Shown: in pieces, positions 41,273 to 49,724 of the stretch
Position numbering within the stretch: the first letter of the stretch is position 1
Layout: each line of letters opens with the position of its first letter
Assembly (NCBI GenBank): GCA_034927685.1
Contig: JAYFPO010000037.1
Location: 1 to 64,000, forward strand
DNA length: 64,000 bases
DNA from: RGIG3159 sp034927685
GTDB lineage: Bacteria; Bacillota; Clostridia; Oscillospirales; Oscillospiraceae
Reading direction: 5' to 3'
The notes under the pieces: model-generated
Told to the model about the DNA's origin: nothing
Seen by the model: only the letters and a program-made list of their open reading frames with translations
The model's database searches: none
Position numbers and translations under genes: made by a program

Positions 41273-42793
41273 ATGATGACCGCAGAGCGCAAAAAGTACT
41301 GTGTCAACGGAGAATGGAGAGAATCCAAAACGCAGAGGTGGATGCCGGTGACCGATTCCAGCACCGGTGAGATCATGGCGGAAGTACCCTGCTGCACGGA
41401 AGACGAGGTAGAGTCGGCCATTGCCGCCGCCCATGACACGTTCCCCAAGTGGTCCCAACTCTCCCTCAGCAAGAGAACACAGATGATGTTCCGATGGCGC
41501 AATGTTCTCAATGATCATCTGGAGGAGCTGGCGCTGCTGTGCGCCAAAGAGTTGGGTAAGACGCTGAGCGAGGCCCGCGGCGATGTGTTGAAGGCCATCG
41601 AGCCAACCGAGCTGGCCTGCGCGGCCCCCTTCCTGAGCCAGGGGAGCGCATCCCTACAGGTAACGAACGGCTTTGACACCGCGACTTATCGCATGCCGCT
41701 GGGCGTGGTGGCCGGCATTGTGCCCTTCAATTTCCCCGCTATGATCCCCTGGGGCTGGATGGTTCCCCTGGCCGTCGTCACCGGCAACACGGTTGTCCTG
41801 AAGGCCGCCTCCTATACGCCGCTGACCTCCATGCGCATCCTGGAGCTGTTCTACAGCGAGGGTGGATTCCCCAAGGGCGTGGTGAATCTGGTCACATGCA
41901 GCCGAAAGGAATCCGAGCTTTTTCTGACCGATCACCGGGTCAAGGCGGTAACCTTCGTGGGCTCCACGGAGATTGGAAAACACATCTACTCCGTGGCAGC
42001 GGCCAACGGAAAGCGGGTGCAGGCCCAGTGCGAAGCGAAAAACCATGCCTTAGTCCTAGAGGACTGCAATCTGGAAAGCACGGTAAACGCAATCATCAAC
42101 TCCACCTATGGCTGCGCCGGCATGCGCTGCATGGCGCTGCCCGTATGCGTGGTGCAGGAGAGCATCGCAGATCGGTTTGTGGCGCGGCTGAAACAAAAGG
42201 CCATGGAGATGAAGGTGGGCTGTGCGTACGACCCCGAGACGAAGCTGGGACCCGTGGTCAACGCCGGACACAAGAAGGCCGTGTGCGACTGGATTCAGAG
42301 GGGCGTGGACGAGGGCGCGGAGTTGGTGCTGGACGGCCGCGGCGTAGTCGTACCCGGTTTTGAGGGCGGCTACTTCATTGGACCCACCATTCTCGATCAT
42401 GTTACACCCGGTATGACCATCGGTGAGCGGGAGATTTTCGGGCCCGTCACGGTGATCAAGCGCGTCAGGGGCTTCGAAGAGGGGCTGGCCGTGATGAATG
42501 CCAACCCGTTCGCCAACGGTTCCGTGATCTTCACCCAGAACGGCTACTACGCCCGTCAGTTTGAGCTGCTGACCGATGGGGGCATGGTTGGCGTGAACGT
42601 GGGCATTCCCGTACCCTCCGCCTACTTCCCCTTCTCCGGGAACAAGGACTCCTTTTTCGGCGATCAGCATGTGCTGGGGCTGGACGGTGTCCGTTTCTAT
42701 ACCAGAGCCAAGACGGTGACCAAGCACTGGTATGACGAGCGTTCCAGCAAAAAAAGCATGGATACCTGGGAAGGCACCGTGGAGCGGATCTGA
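41273..42793 (+). CDS. mmsA: CoA-acylating aldehyde dehydrogenase, methylmalonate-semialdehyde type
   Basis: A 506-aa ALDH whose sequence follows the MmsA/IolA type: MPLGVVAGIVPFNFPAMIPWGWMVPLA near 142, FVGSTEIGKHIY, EAKNHALVLEDCN, and the active-site Cys286 in YGCAGMRCMA. In classic MmsA the Glu general base is absent and CoA is the acceptor; here too EAKNHA replaces ELGGK. It would turn a semialdehyde from the aminotransferase into an acyl-CoA. AAGGAG lies 7 nt before ATG 41273. Last gene of the operon. Confidence 0.85.
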   Translation: MMTAERKKYCVNGEWRESKTQRWMPVTDSSTGEIMAEVPCCTEDEVESAIAAAHDTFPKWSQLSLSKRTQMMFRWRNVLNDHLEELALLCAKELGKTLSEARGDVLKAIEPTELACAAPFLSQGSASLQVTNGFDTATYRMPLGVVAGIVPFNFPAMIPWGWMVPLAVVTGNTVVLKAASYTPLTSMRILELFYSEGGFPKGVVNLVTCSRKESELFLTDHRVKAVTFVGSTEIGKHIYSVAAANGKRVQAQCEAKNHALVLEDCNLESTVNAIINSTYGCAGMRCMALPVCVVQESIADRFVARLKQKAMEMKVGCAYDPETKLGPVVNAGHKKAVCDWIQRGVDEGAELVLDGRGVVVPGFEGGYFIGPTILDHVTPGMTIGEREIFGPVTVIKRVRGFEEGLAVMNANPFANGSVIFTQNGYYARQFELLTDGGMVGVNVGIPVPSAYFPFSGNKDSFFGDQHVLGLDGVRFYTRAKTVTKHWYDERSSKKSMDTWEGTVERI

Positions 42794-42960
42794 CCTTGCG
42801 ATCGATGCGCAAAGGAAGCCGCCTCGCTCATGCGCTTGCAAGTGAAAAGAAGCGTAGGGCAGGATCGCGCCGGACAGCAATTGTCGGTCAGAATCAGTTT
42901 GATATTCAAAATATGGCGTAATCCTGTTCCCCAATAAAAGGGGAGAACGGGATTATGACA

Positions 42961-42993
42961 AATGCCAGGACACATCGTGTGTTCTGGCATTTT
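42961..42993. terminator. bidirectional terminator between mmsA and GH1
   Basis: 14-bp stem (AATGCCAGGACACA and complement, one G-T pair) with a 3-nt loop; the stem itself ends in T on the plus strand, and on the minus strand it directly follows the GH1 stop and ends TTTGTC. The remaining 42794-42960 holds no gene. Confidence 0.75.
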
Positions 42994-42996
42994 GCG

Positions 42997-44337
42997 TCAG
43001 TAGTCGGGGTAACTTGGAGCGGGGATGCAATGATGGGCGATGAGGCGTTGGTACCAGCGGGCGGAATCCTTTGGGATCCGCGCCTGGTTTCGGTAGTCGA
43101 TATAGATCAGTCCGAACCGCTCGCCGTAGCCGTTGTTCCATTCAAAGTTGTCGGTCAGCGCCCAATGGAAATACCCCCGGATGTCGGCGCCACTCTCGAT
43201 GGCGCCTTGCAGGCTGGTTAGATATTCATAGAGGAACTCAATACGGTCCAGATCATGGACCTTGCCATCAGAATAGATGCGGTCGTTACAGGAAAGACCG
43301 TTTTCCGTGATGTAGATGGGCAGACGATAGCGGTCGTACAGGTAACGGGTGCCGTAGCCGAGGCAATCCGGGGTCACAGGCCACTTGAGGGCGGTGCGGG
43401 GGAAACCATCGCAGCGGACCGTGTCGCTGCCGCAGCTGATCTCATGACCGTTATAGATGTTGGCCCCGAGACAGTCAATGGGCTGGGAAATGATGGGAAG
43501 GTCCGCTTCATACCCGGCAGGCAGCAGGGGAAGGGCACACGCCGGGTACTGCCCCAAAACAATGGGGTCCAGAAACAGCGCGTGGGAGAAGAAGTTGCCT
43601 GTTTCGCAGCGGAACATCTCCCGGGCGGCGTCGTTATCGTCCCCTGGAGCAGCGGGGTAGCAGACGCTGCCGGTGGAGGCAATGCCGATTTCTGCGTCCG
43701 GATCAATCTGCCGCAGCGCCTGCACGGCGAGACCATGGGCCAGCAGCAGATGGTGGGCGGCTTGGTAGCACAGCGCGGCAGGCAGCCGCTTGCCAGGTGC
43801 GTGGACGCCGGAGGAAAGCCCAAGACCCACAAAGCACTGCGGTTCGTTCAGCGTAAAGTAATGCCGCACCTTGCCCTTGAGCCGGGCTGCGATTACGGCG
43901 GCAAAACGGCAAAATGCTTCGGCAGTTTCGCGGCGCAGCCAGCCGCCCTGATCCTCCAAATATTGGGGGAGTTCCCAGTGAAACAGGGTGATATAGGGCG
44001 TGATGCCGGCCTCCAGACAGCAATCCACCAACTGCTCGTAGTACCGAAGGCCAGTTTCGTTAACCGTGCCGGACAGGTCGGTGATGACCCGTGGCCAGTT
44101 GATGCTGAACCGGTAGGCCCGAATGCCCAACTGCTGCATCAGGAGGACGTCCTCCCGGAAACGGTGGTAGCCGTCGCAGGCAACATCTCCGCTGCCGCTT
44201 TCAAAAATCTTGCCATCCGTATGGGCAAAGGTGTCCCAAATGGAAGGAACCTTGCCGTCTGCGCAGGCGGCGCCCTCCACCTGGTAGGCGGAGCTGGCGG
44301 CGCCCCAGAGGAAGCCCCGCGGGAATTGGCCGCTCAT
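42997..44337 (-). CDS. beta-glucosidase, glycoside hydrolase family 1
   Basis: A 446-aa GH1 enzyme. TLNEP holds the acid/base Glu165 and ITENG the nucleophile Glu345; FPRGFLWGAASSAYQVEGA opens the protein and TDNFEWNNGYGERFGL near 415 is the sugar-binding signature, with a Glu-Trp pattern of plain, not phospho, glucosidases. No signal peptide. It hydrolyses imported cellodextrins. Its ATG overlaps the end of the cellobiose phosphorylase gene by four bases. Confidence 0.92.
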   Translation of the reverse strand: MSGQFPRGFLWGAASSAYQVEGAACADGKVPSIWDTFAHTDGKIFESGSGDVACDGYHRFREDVLLMQQLGIRAYRFSINWPRVITDLSGTVNETGLRYYEQLVDCCLEAGITPYITLFHWELPQYLEDQGGWLRRETAEAFCRFAAVIAARLKGKVRHYFTLNEPQCFVGLGLSSGVHAPGKRLPAALCYQAAHHLLLAHGLAVQALRQIDPDAEIGIASTGSVCYPAAPGDDNDAAREMFRCETGNFFSHALFLDPIVLGQYPACALPLLPAGYEADLPIISQPIDCLGANIYNGHEISCGSDTVRCDGFPRTALKWPVTPDCLGYGTRYLYDRYRLPIYITENGLSCNDRIYSDGKVHDLDRIEFLYEYLTSLQGAIESGADIRGYFHWALTDNFEWNNGYGERFGLIYIDYRNQARIPKDSARWYQRLIAHHCIPAPSYPDY

Positions 44338-46766
44338 CCCAGCACCACCGTTACATCATAGTGCCGGATGCTTTCGTCATAGGGGATCAGGCAGTCTGCC
44401 TGGGGGGTTCCATTGACGGTGAAAGAGGTGATATGGTTGCCGCCTGCGTGGTTTTCCACCTCAATGTCATATTCCGCGCCGCGGAAGACCCGGCGAATGT
44501 GATAGCCGGTCAGTTCATCGGGCAGGCATGGACGGATAGATAGACCGCCCAGCTCCGGAAGAATGCCAAGAATATACTGAGAAATGCTGACAAAGGCCCA
44601 TGCTGCCGTGCCGGTAAGCCAGCTGTTCTTTGCCTCACCAAAGGTGGGGGCGTCTTTACCGGCGATCATCTGACTGTAGACGTAGGGCTCTGTACGATGG
44701 ATTTCGCTGATGTCCTCGATGTAGGCGGGGCAGGTTTTTTTGTAGATGCGGAACGCTTCGTTGCCGTTGCCTACCACGGCGTTGGCACAGGAGATCCAGG
44801 GATTGTTGTGGCAGAAGATCCCGGCATTTTCCTTGTATCCGGGGGGATAGGAGGAAATTTCCCCGAGATTTGCGTAATATTTTGTGTAGGCAGGCTGCAA
44901 CAGGACAATGCCGTAAGGAGTGTCAAGATACTGCCGGACGCTGTTCAGCGCGCGGCGGGCGCGACCATCCTGCAGACCGATGCCTGCCATCACGCAGATT
45001 CCCTGAGGCTCGATAAAGATTTTCCCTTCCCCGCAGACGTGGCTGCCTACCGGCTGCTCAAAGGCGTCGTAGGCCCGAAGGAACCACTGACCGTCCCAGC
45101 CGGACTGCTGCACCGCATCCTCCATGATCTGCACCTCGGCCAGAATTTCGGAGGCAGCCTGCACGTTGTCCAAAGCGGTATGGATGTCTGCCAGTTCCCG
45201 ACCGTATTTGACAAACATACCGGCAATGAACACGCTCTCCGCCTTGCCGCTTTCAAAGTTGGAACAGGTTTGGAAGCTCTCACCGGGCTGCGTGGAGAAG
45301 CAGTTCAGGTTGAGACAGTCGTTCCAGTCCGCGCGACCGATCAGGGGCAGGCCGTGGGGGCCCTTGTGCGTGACGGTGTAGCGGCAGCTTCGGTCCAGGT
45401 GCTCCAGCAGGGAAGTGGCCATTGCCTCGTCGTTGTCATAGGGAACTTGTTCGTCCAGAATGGAAAAGTCGCCGGTTTCACGAAGGTAAGCGCTGGTGCA
45501 GGCGATCAGCCACAACGGGTCGTCGTTAAAGCCGCTGCCTACGTCCAGATTGCCCTGCTTGGTCAGGGGCTGATACTGGTGATAGGCGCTGCCGTCCTCA
45601 AACTGGGTGGCGGCGATGTCCAAAATCCGCTTCCTGGCCAGCTTGGGGATCAGGTGGACCAAGCCCAAAAGATCCTGGCAGGAATCCCGGAAGCCCATGC
45701 CCCGGCCGACGCCGCTTTCGTAGTAGCTGGCACTGCGGCTCATGTGGAAGGTGACCATACACTGGTACTGATTCCAGATATTGACCATGCGATCCAGCTT
45801 CCTGTCCGGGGAGGAGATGGTAAACTTGGAAAGCAGGCTGTTCCAGTATTCCCGGATCTCCCGGAGCGCCGCCTCGGCTTTTTCGGCGGTGTCAAAGCGG
45901 CGGAGCATGGCCTTGGCCGGCGATTTGTTGATGACGCCGGGACGCTCCCATTTTTCTTCGTCGGGAAGCTGGATAAAACCCAGCAGGTAGACAAGGGACG
46001 TCTTTTCTCCGGGTGCCAGAATCAGCTTGTGATGGTGGCTGCCGATGGGCGCCCAGCCGTGGGCGATGCTGTCTGTGCTTTTTCGGTTTTTCACAACCTC
46101 AGGGCAGTCAAACCCATTGTATGGACCGCAAAAAGCATCCCGCGCGGTATCAAAGCCCTCCGGCGGCCGGTTGACGCCGAAGAAGGCATAGTGATTTCGC
46201 CGCTCCCGAAATTCCGTTTTATGATAAATGATCCCGTTTTCTACCTCAACCTCGCCAATGCTGAAGTTGCGCTGAAAGTTGGTGGCGTCGTCAACGGTGT
46301 TGTAAAGGCAGAATTCCCGCAGGCTGAATACATCGACGGTCTTTGGCTGATTGGTGCAGTTTTGGAGGGTCAGATGGTTGATCTCGCAGTTGTCGTCCCT
46401 GGGAACAAAGCAGCAGAGGCTGGCGGCAAGACCGTTTTTCTCGGCCTCAAAAATGGTGTAGCCCAGGCCGTGGCGGCAGCGGTAACGGTCCAGCGGCGTC
46501 TTGATCGGCTGCCAGCCGGGAGCAAAAACGGTTTCGCCGTCGCAAATATAATAATACCGCCCGCCAATGTCGCCCGGGCAGTTGTTGTAGCGGTAGCGAG
46601 TCAGACGGAGCAGCTTCGCATCCTTGTAAAAGGTATAACCGCCTGCGGTGTTGGAAATCAAAGAAAAGAAATTCCGGCTGCCAAGATAGTTAATCCAGGG
46701 CAGCGGCGTCATGGGCGTATCGATGATGTATTCTTTGCTGCTGTCGTCGAAGCTGCCAAATTTCAT
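44334..46766 (-). CDS. cellobiose phosphorylase (GH94)
   Basis: An 810-aa glycoside phosphorylase. It begins MKFGSFDDSSKEYIIDTP as cellobiose phosphorylases do, WINYLGSRNFFSLISNTAGGYTF follows, and GRADWNDCLNLN near 477-488 carries the likely catalytic Asp483. The length is that of known cellobiose phosphorylases. It splits cellobiose with phosphate to glucose-1-phosphate and glucose inside the cell, saving ATP. GH94 enzymes for other beta-glucosides look similar, so cellobiose is the best but not the only choice. Confidence 0.88.
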   Translation of the reverse strand: MKFGSFDDSSKEYIIDTPMTPLPWINYLGSRNFFSLISNTAGGYTFYKDAKLLRLTRYRYNNCPGDIGGRYYYICDGETVFAPGWQPIKTPLDRYRCRHGLGYTIFEAEKNGLAASLCCFVPRDDNCEINHLTLQNCTNQPKTVDVFSLREFCLYNTVDDATNFQRNFSIGEVEVENGIIYHKTEFRERRNHYAFFGVNRPPEGFDTARDAFCGPYNGFDCPEVVKNRKSTDSIAHGWAPIGSHHHKLILAPGEKTSLVYLLGFIQLPDEEKWERPGVINKSPAKAMLRRFDTAEKAEAALREIREYWNSLLSKFTISSPDRKLDRMVNIWNQYQCMVTFHMSRSASYYESGVGRGMGFRDSCQDLLGLVHLIPKLARKRILDIAATQFEDGSAYHQYQPLTKQGNLDVGSGFNDDPLWLIACTSAYLRETGDFSILDEQVPYDNDEAMATSLLEHLDRSCRYTVTHKGPHGLPLIGRADWNDCLNLNCFSTQPGESFQTCSNFESGKAESVFIAGMFVKYGRELADIHTALDNVQAASEILAEVQIMEDAVQQSGWDGQWFLRAYDAFEQPVGSHVCGEGKIFIEPQGICVMAGIGLQDGRARRALNSVRQYLDTPYGIVLLQPAYTKYYANLGEISSYPPGYKENAGIFCHNNPWISCANAVVGNGNEAFRIYKKTCPAYIEDISEIHRTEPYVYSQMIAGKDAPTFGEAKNSWLTGTAAWAFVSISQYILGILPELGGLSIRPCLPDELTGYHIRRVFRGAEYDIEVENHAGGNHITSFTVNGTPQADCLIPYDESIRHYDVTVVLG

Positions 46767-46794
46767 GGCGGAGCCCTCCTGCCTGTTATTTACG

Positions 46795-46804
46795 AAAACG
46801 ATTA
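46795..46804 (-). promoter_or_regulatory. LacI-type half-site upstream of the phosphorylase gene
   Basis: AAAACGATTA, about 30 bp before the phosphorylase ATG and downstream of its likely promoter. The same ten bases occur at 47096 and, inverted, at 47153. Also 12/14 like a catabolite (cre) site. Confidence 0.55.
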
Positions 46805-46834
46805 CTGAAACATCATAAAGCAGTAATATAAGAT

Positions 46835-46863
46835 AACATACTGTATCAGGACTAAAAAATCAA
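46835..46863 (-). promoter_or_regulatory. promoter for phosphorylase-GH1
   Basis: On the minus strand TTGATT, 17 nt, TATGTT. Confidence 0.5.
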
Positions 46864-46967
46864 GGATTATTACGGAAAAAGTTGAGCAAAATTCGACGGA
46901 TACCCCTGCAATTCCAAAAAAGTGGGAAAAACAGAGGCGAGAGCCAAGAAAAAAGAAGTCTCGCAGA

Positions 46968-46995
46968 AAAAACTGCGAAATATTTCGCAGTTTTT
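46968..46995. other. perfect 28-bp palindrome in the divergent region
   Basis: 14-bp arms (AAAAACTGCGAAAT and complement) without a spacer, A-rich on the left and T-rich on the right, so it could end transcripts in both directions although no gene ends here. Otherwise 46864-47057 shows no gene. Confidence 0.6.
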
Positions 46996-47057
46996 ACAGC
47001 AAGACAACCAAAATGAAGCAAAAGGATTGTGTATATAGTAAAAATTCCTAAAACATC

Positions 47058-47086
47058 TTGAATTTGTGGCAGCATAATGGTAGTAT
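47058..47086 (+). promoter_or_regulatory. promoter for lacI and the sugar ABC importer
   Basis: TTGAAT (47058-47063), 17 nt, TAGTAT (47081-47086), about 100 bp before the lacI ATG. Confidence 0.55.
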
Positions 47087-47095
47087 TGAGCTATG

Positions 47096-47162
47096 AAAAC
47101 GATTAACTAATAAATTTTATAAAAATGCAAGATATTGCTAGGATCACAAGCTTAATCGTTTT
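47096..47162. promoter_or_regulatory. inverted pair of LacI-type half-sites
   Basis: AAAACGATTA at 47096-47105 and its exact complement TAATCGTTTT at 47153-47162. The first sits at the transcription start of the lacI promoter, so it fits autorepression. Confidence 0.6.
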
Positions 47163-47185
47163 TTATTTTTACCCGGAGGATGAAT

Positions 47186-48193
47186 ATGATATCCATTAAA
47201 GATATTGCACTTCACTGCGGAGTATCCACTGCCACGGTCAGCAAGGCGCTCAACGACCAGCCGGACATCGGCAAAGGGACGAGGGAACGGGTCAAGGCCG
47301 CGGCCGCGGAGCTGGGATATTTGCCCAACGCGGCGGCCCGGGCGCTGCGCACCAAACGCTCCTACAGCATTGGCGTCCTTTTCGTCGATCAGATGCAGAG
47401 CGGCCTGGCCCACGAGTATTTCTCCGTGATACTCAACAGTCTGAAAACAGAGGCGGAAAAGCTGGGCTATGACATCACCTTTTTTTCCCAGAACGTGGGC
47501 GGACGCTGCATGACCTATACGGAGCATTGCCGGTACCGCAATATGGATGGGGTGGTCATTGCCTGCGTCAACTTTGAGGACCCGGAGGTGCTGGAGCTGG
47601 TCGGCAGCGGCATTCCAACGGTGACCATCGACCACATTTTCAACGACAAGACGGCAATTATCTCCGACAATATCGGGGGTATGCGGGAGCTGGTGCTCTA
47701 CATTGCCGGGAGGGGGCACCACAGGATTGCCTATATCCACGGCGAAAAGACCTCTGTGGCGCAGAACCGTCTGCTCAGCTTTTATAAGACCTGTGAGGAG
47801 CTTGGCATTGAAGTTCCGGAGCAGTATGTGCTGGAAAGCCGGTTCCACGATCCTCTGATGACGGCGCAGTGCGTGGATCGGCTGCTGAATTTGAAGGAGC
47901 TGCCGAGCTGTATCATTCTGCCGGATGATTACAGCTACCCCGCAGCGATCAATGTTGCTCAGGATCATGGGCTGGAGGTACCGAAGGATCTTTCTTTTGC
48001 CGGCTATGATGGCCTGGATACGTTCAGAATGATTCAGCCGACGCTGGTGACCTACCGGCAGAATGCGGAAAAGATCGGCCTGTCGGCGGCCCAACAAATT
48101 GTGAATTTAATCGAGAAACCAAAAACAACGCTGCCGCAGCGGATCGTCATTACCGGCAGGGTACTGACCGGCAATTCTGTGAAGCAGCTTTGA
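47186..48193 (+). CDS. LacI-family transcriptional regulator
   Basis: A 335-aa repressor. Helix-turn-helix MISIKDIALHCGVSTATVSKALN at the N-terminus, hinge PNAAARALRTKRSYSIGVLF, then a periplasmic-binding-like sugar domain with DDYSYPAAINVAQD and SFAGYDGLDTFRMIQPTL. I chose ATG 47186, six bases after GGAGG. It should control both the importer operon and the divergent phosphorylase/GH1 genes, with a cellodextrin as inducer. Confidence 0.9.
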   Translation: MISIKDIALHCGVSTATVSKALNDQPDIGKGTRERVKAAAAELGYLPNAAARALRTKRSYSIGVLFVDQMQSGLAHEYFSVILNSLKTEAEKLGYDITFFSQNVGGRCMTYTEHCRYRNMDGVVIACVNFEDPEVLELVGSGIPTVTIDHIFNDKTAIISDNIGGMRELVLYIAGRGHHRIAYIHGEKTSVAQNRLLSFYKTCEELGIEVPEQYVLESRFHDPLMTAQCVDRLLNLKELPSCIILPDDYSYPAAINVAQDHGLEVPKDLSFAGYDGLDTFRMIQPTLVTYRQNAEKIGLSAAQQIVNLIEKPKTTLPQRIVITGRVLTGNSVKQL

Positions 48194-48239
48194 GGGCGGG
48201 TAACTCGATTAAATAAAAATTGAGTGTATGGAGGAAATT

Positions 48240-49628
48240 ATGAAAAAGGTTATTGCTTTGCTGCTCGCGCTTGTCATGCTTCTGTCCATGGCGGCCTGCG
48301 GCACCACCGCGACCACCAAGACAGACACCACCGCTGCCGCAGACACCACTGCGGTCGCAGAAACCACCACCGCAGAGGAGACCACGGCTGCCGGAGAATC
48401 TGTTTCCGCCGGCGATCAGGGCAAGGTTTTCAACATCTATGCTTGGAACGAAGAATTCAAGGGTTTCTTTGAAAAGTACTATACCGTTCCTGAAGGCGTA
48501 ACAGTCAACTGGATCATCAACCCCAGTGACGGCGGCGTTTACCAGGATAAGCTGGACGAAGCGCTGCTGAATCAGGAAAGCGCTTCCGATGACGAGAAGG
48601 TCGATCTGTTCCTGGCTGAGGCGGATTACATCCTGAAATATGTTGATTCCGACTACACGCTGGACGTCCAGAACGATATCGGCTTTTCCGATCTGTCCAG
48701 TATGTATCCATATACGATTGATGCGGCCACAGACTCGAGCGGCACCCTGAAGGGCGTTTCTTTCCAGTGCTGCCCCGCGGCGCTGATCTACAGACGCTCC
48801 ATCGCCAAGGACGTGCTGGGCACCGACGATCCCACCGCTGTCCAGGAAGCGCTGTCCTCCTGGGACAAGTTCGACGAAGTCGCAGCCAAGGCCAAGGAAA
48901 AGGGCTATTACATGACTGCGTCCTATGTCGAGACATACCGTACCTTCTCCAACAACACCTCTGAGCCTTGGGTCGATGATAACGGCAATCTGCAGTTCGA
49001 CCAGGCCATTCTGGACTACATCAAGCAGGCCGACACCTATGTGAAGGAAGGCTACACCCTGACCGATACCATCTGGGGCGATGAAAAGGCCTCACAGATG
49101 TTTGCCGACGGCAAGACGATGTGCTTCTTTGGCCCGGCCTGGTATTATAACTTCTGCATGGGCAACGCACAGGATGCCGAAAAGGGCTGCAGCGGAGACT
49201 GGGCCATCTGCGAAGGCCCGCAGGCTTACTCCTGGGGCGGCACCTGGCTGCTGGGCGCAGCCGGTTCCGACAATACCGAAATGCTGAAAGACATTTTCGA
49301 GACCTTCACGACCAATGAGGACGTCTGCAGCAAGCTGGTGAAAGACGAGCAGCAGTTCTCCAACAACATAAACGTCAACAACAAGTTTGCTTCCGACGCG
49401 AGCTACGGCAATGAGTTCCTGGGCGGCCAGAATGATACGGCTGTCTTTGCCGCGCTGGCCAAGAACATCAAGTTCGAAAATAAGACCGCTTACGATCAGC
49501 TTCTGAACGAGCAGCTGCCGAGCTGCATGCTGGACTACTTCAAGGGCACCATTACCGAGGAAGAGGCCTACGCCAACTTCTATAAGTACGTCAACGAAAA
49601 GTATCCTGCGATCGTCACGCCGAAATAA
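48240..49628 (+). CDS. sugar ABC transporter substrate-binding lipoprotein
   Basis: A 462-aa SBP_bac_1-type protein. Lipoprotein signal with MAAC (Cys20), a Thr/Ala/Glu linker to about 60, then the mature fold (FNIYAWNEEFKGFFEKYY; VDLFLAEADYILKYV; FGPAWYYNF near 300). Given the neighbouring phosphorylase and GH1, cellobiose or short cellodextrins are the likely ligands. GGAGG precedes the ATG. Confidence 0.88.
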   Translation: MKKVIALLLALVMLLSMAACGTTATTKTDTTAAADTTAVAETTTAEETTAAGESVSAGDQGKVFNIYAWNEEFKGFFEKYYTVPEGVTVNWIINPSDGGVYQDKLDEALLNQESASDDEKVDLFLAEADYILKYVDSDYTLDVQNDIGFSDLSSMYPYTIDAATDSSGTLKGVSFQCCPAALIYRRSIAKDVLGTDDPTAVQEALSSWDKFDEVAAKAKEKGYYMTASYVETYRTFSNNTSEPWVDDNGNLQFDQAILDYIKQADTYVKEGYTLTDTIWGDEKASQMFADGKTMCFFGPAWYYNFCMGNAQDAEKGCSGDWAICEGPQAYSWGGTWLLGAAGSDNTEMLKDIFETFTTNEDVCSKLVKDEQQFSNNINVNNKFASDASYGNEFLGGQNDTAVFAALAKNIKFENKTAYDQLLNEQLPSCMLDYFKGTITEEEAYANFYKYVNEKYPAIVTPK

Positions 49629-49648
49629 CGGAGTTCCGGCAAAATGAC

Positions 49649-49686
49649 GCGATCCGGCAAGGCACAGCCGTGCCTTGCCGGATCGC
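49649..49686 (+). other. 17-bp perfect hairpin between binding protein and permease genes
   Basis: Arms GCGATCCGGCAAGGCAC and its exact complement around AGCC, without a T tract. Likely protects the binding-protein mRNA 3' end and lowers permease expression. Confidence 0.65.
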
Positions 49687-49724
49687 AAAAACACCGGCGG
49701 GATTCCAAGTGAGAGGATGACACG

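Noticed and set aside
44697..46808. 703-codon frame opposite the cellobiose phosphorylase gene
   Set aside because: It covers the GH94 gene, whose catalytic region and length are clear; the frame shows no domain.
46860..47075. 71-codon minus-strand frame in the lacI/phosphorylase interval
   Set aside because: It reads through the 28-bp palindrome, starts without a ribosome site and looks random.
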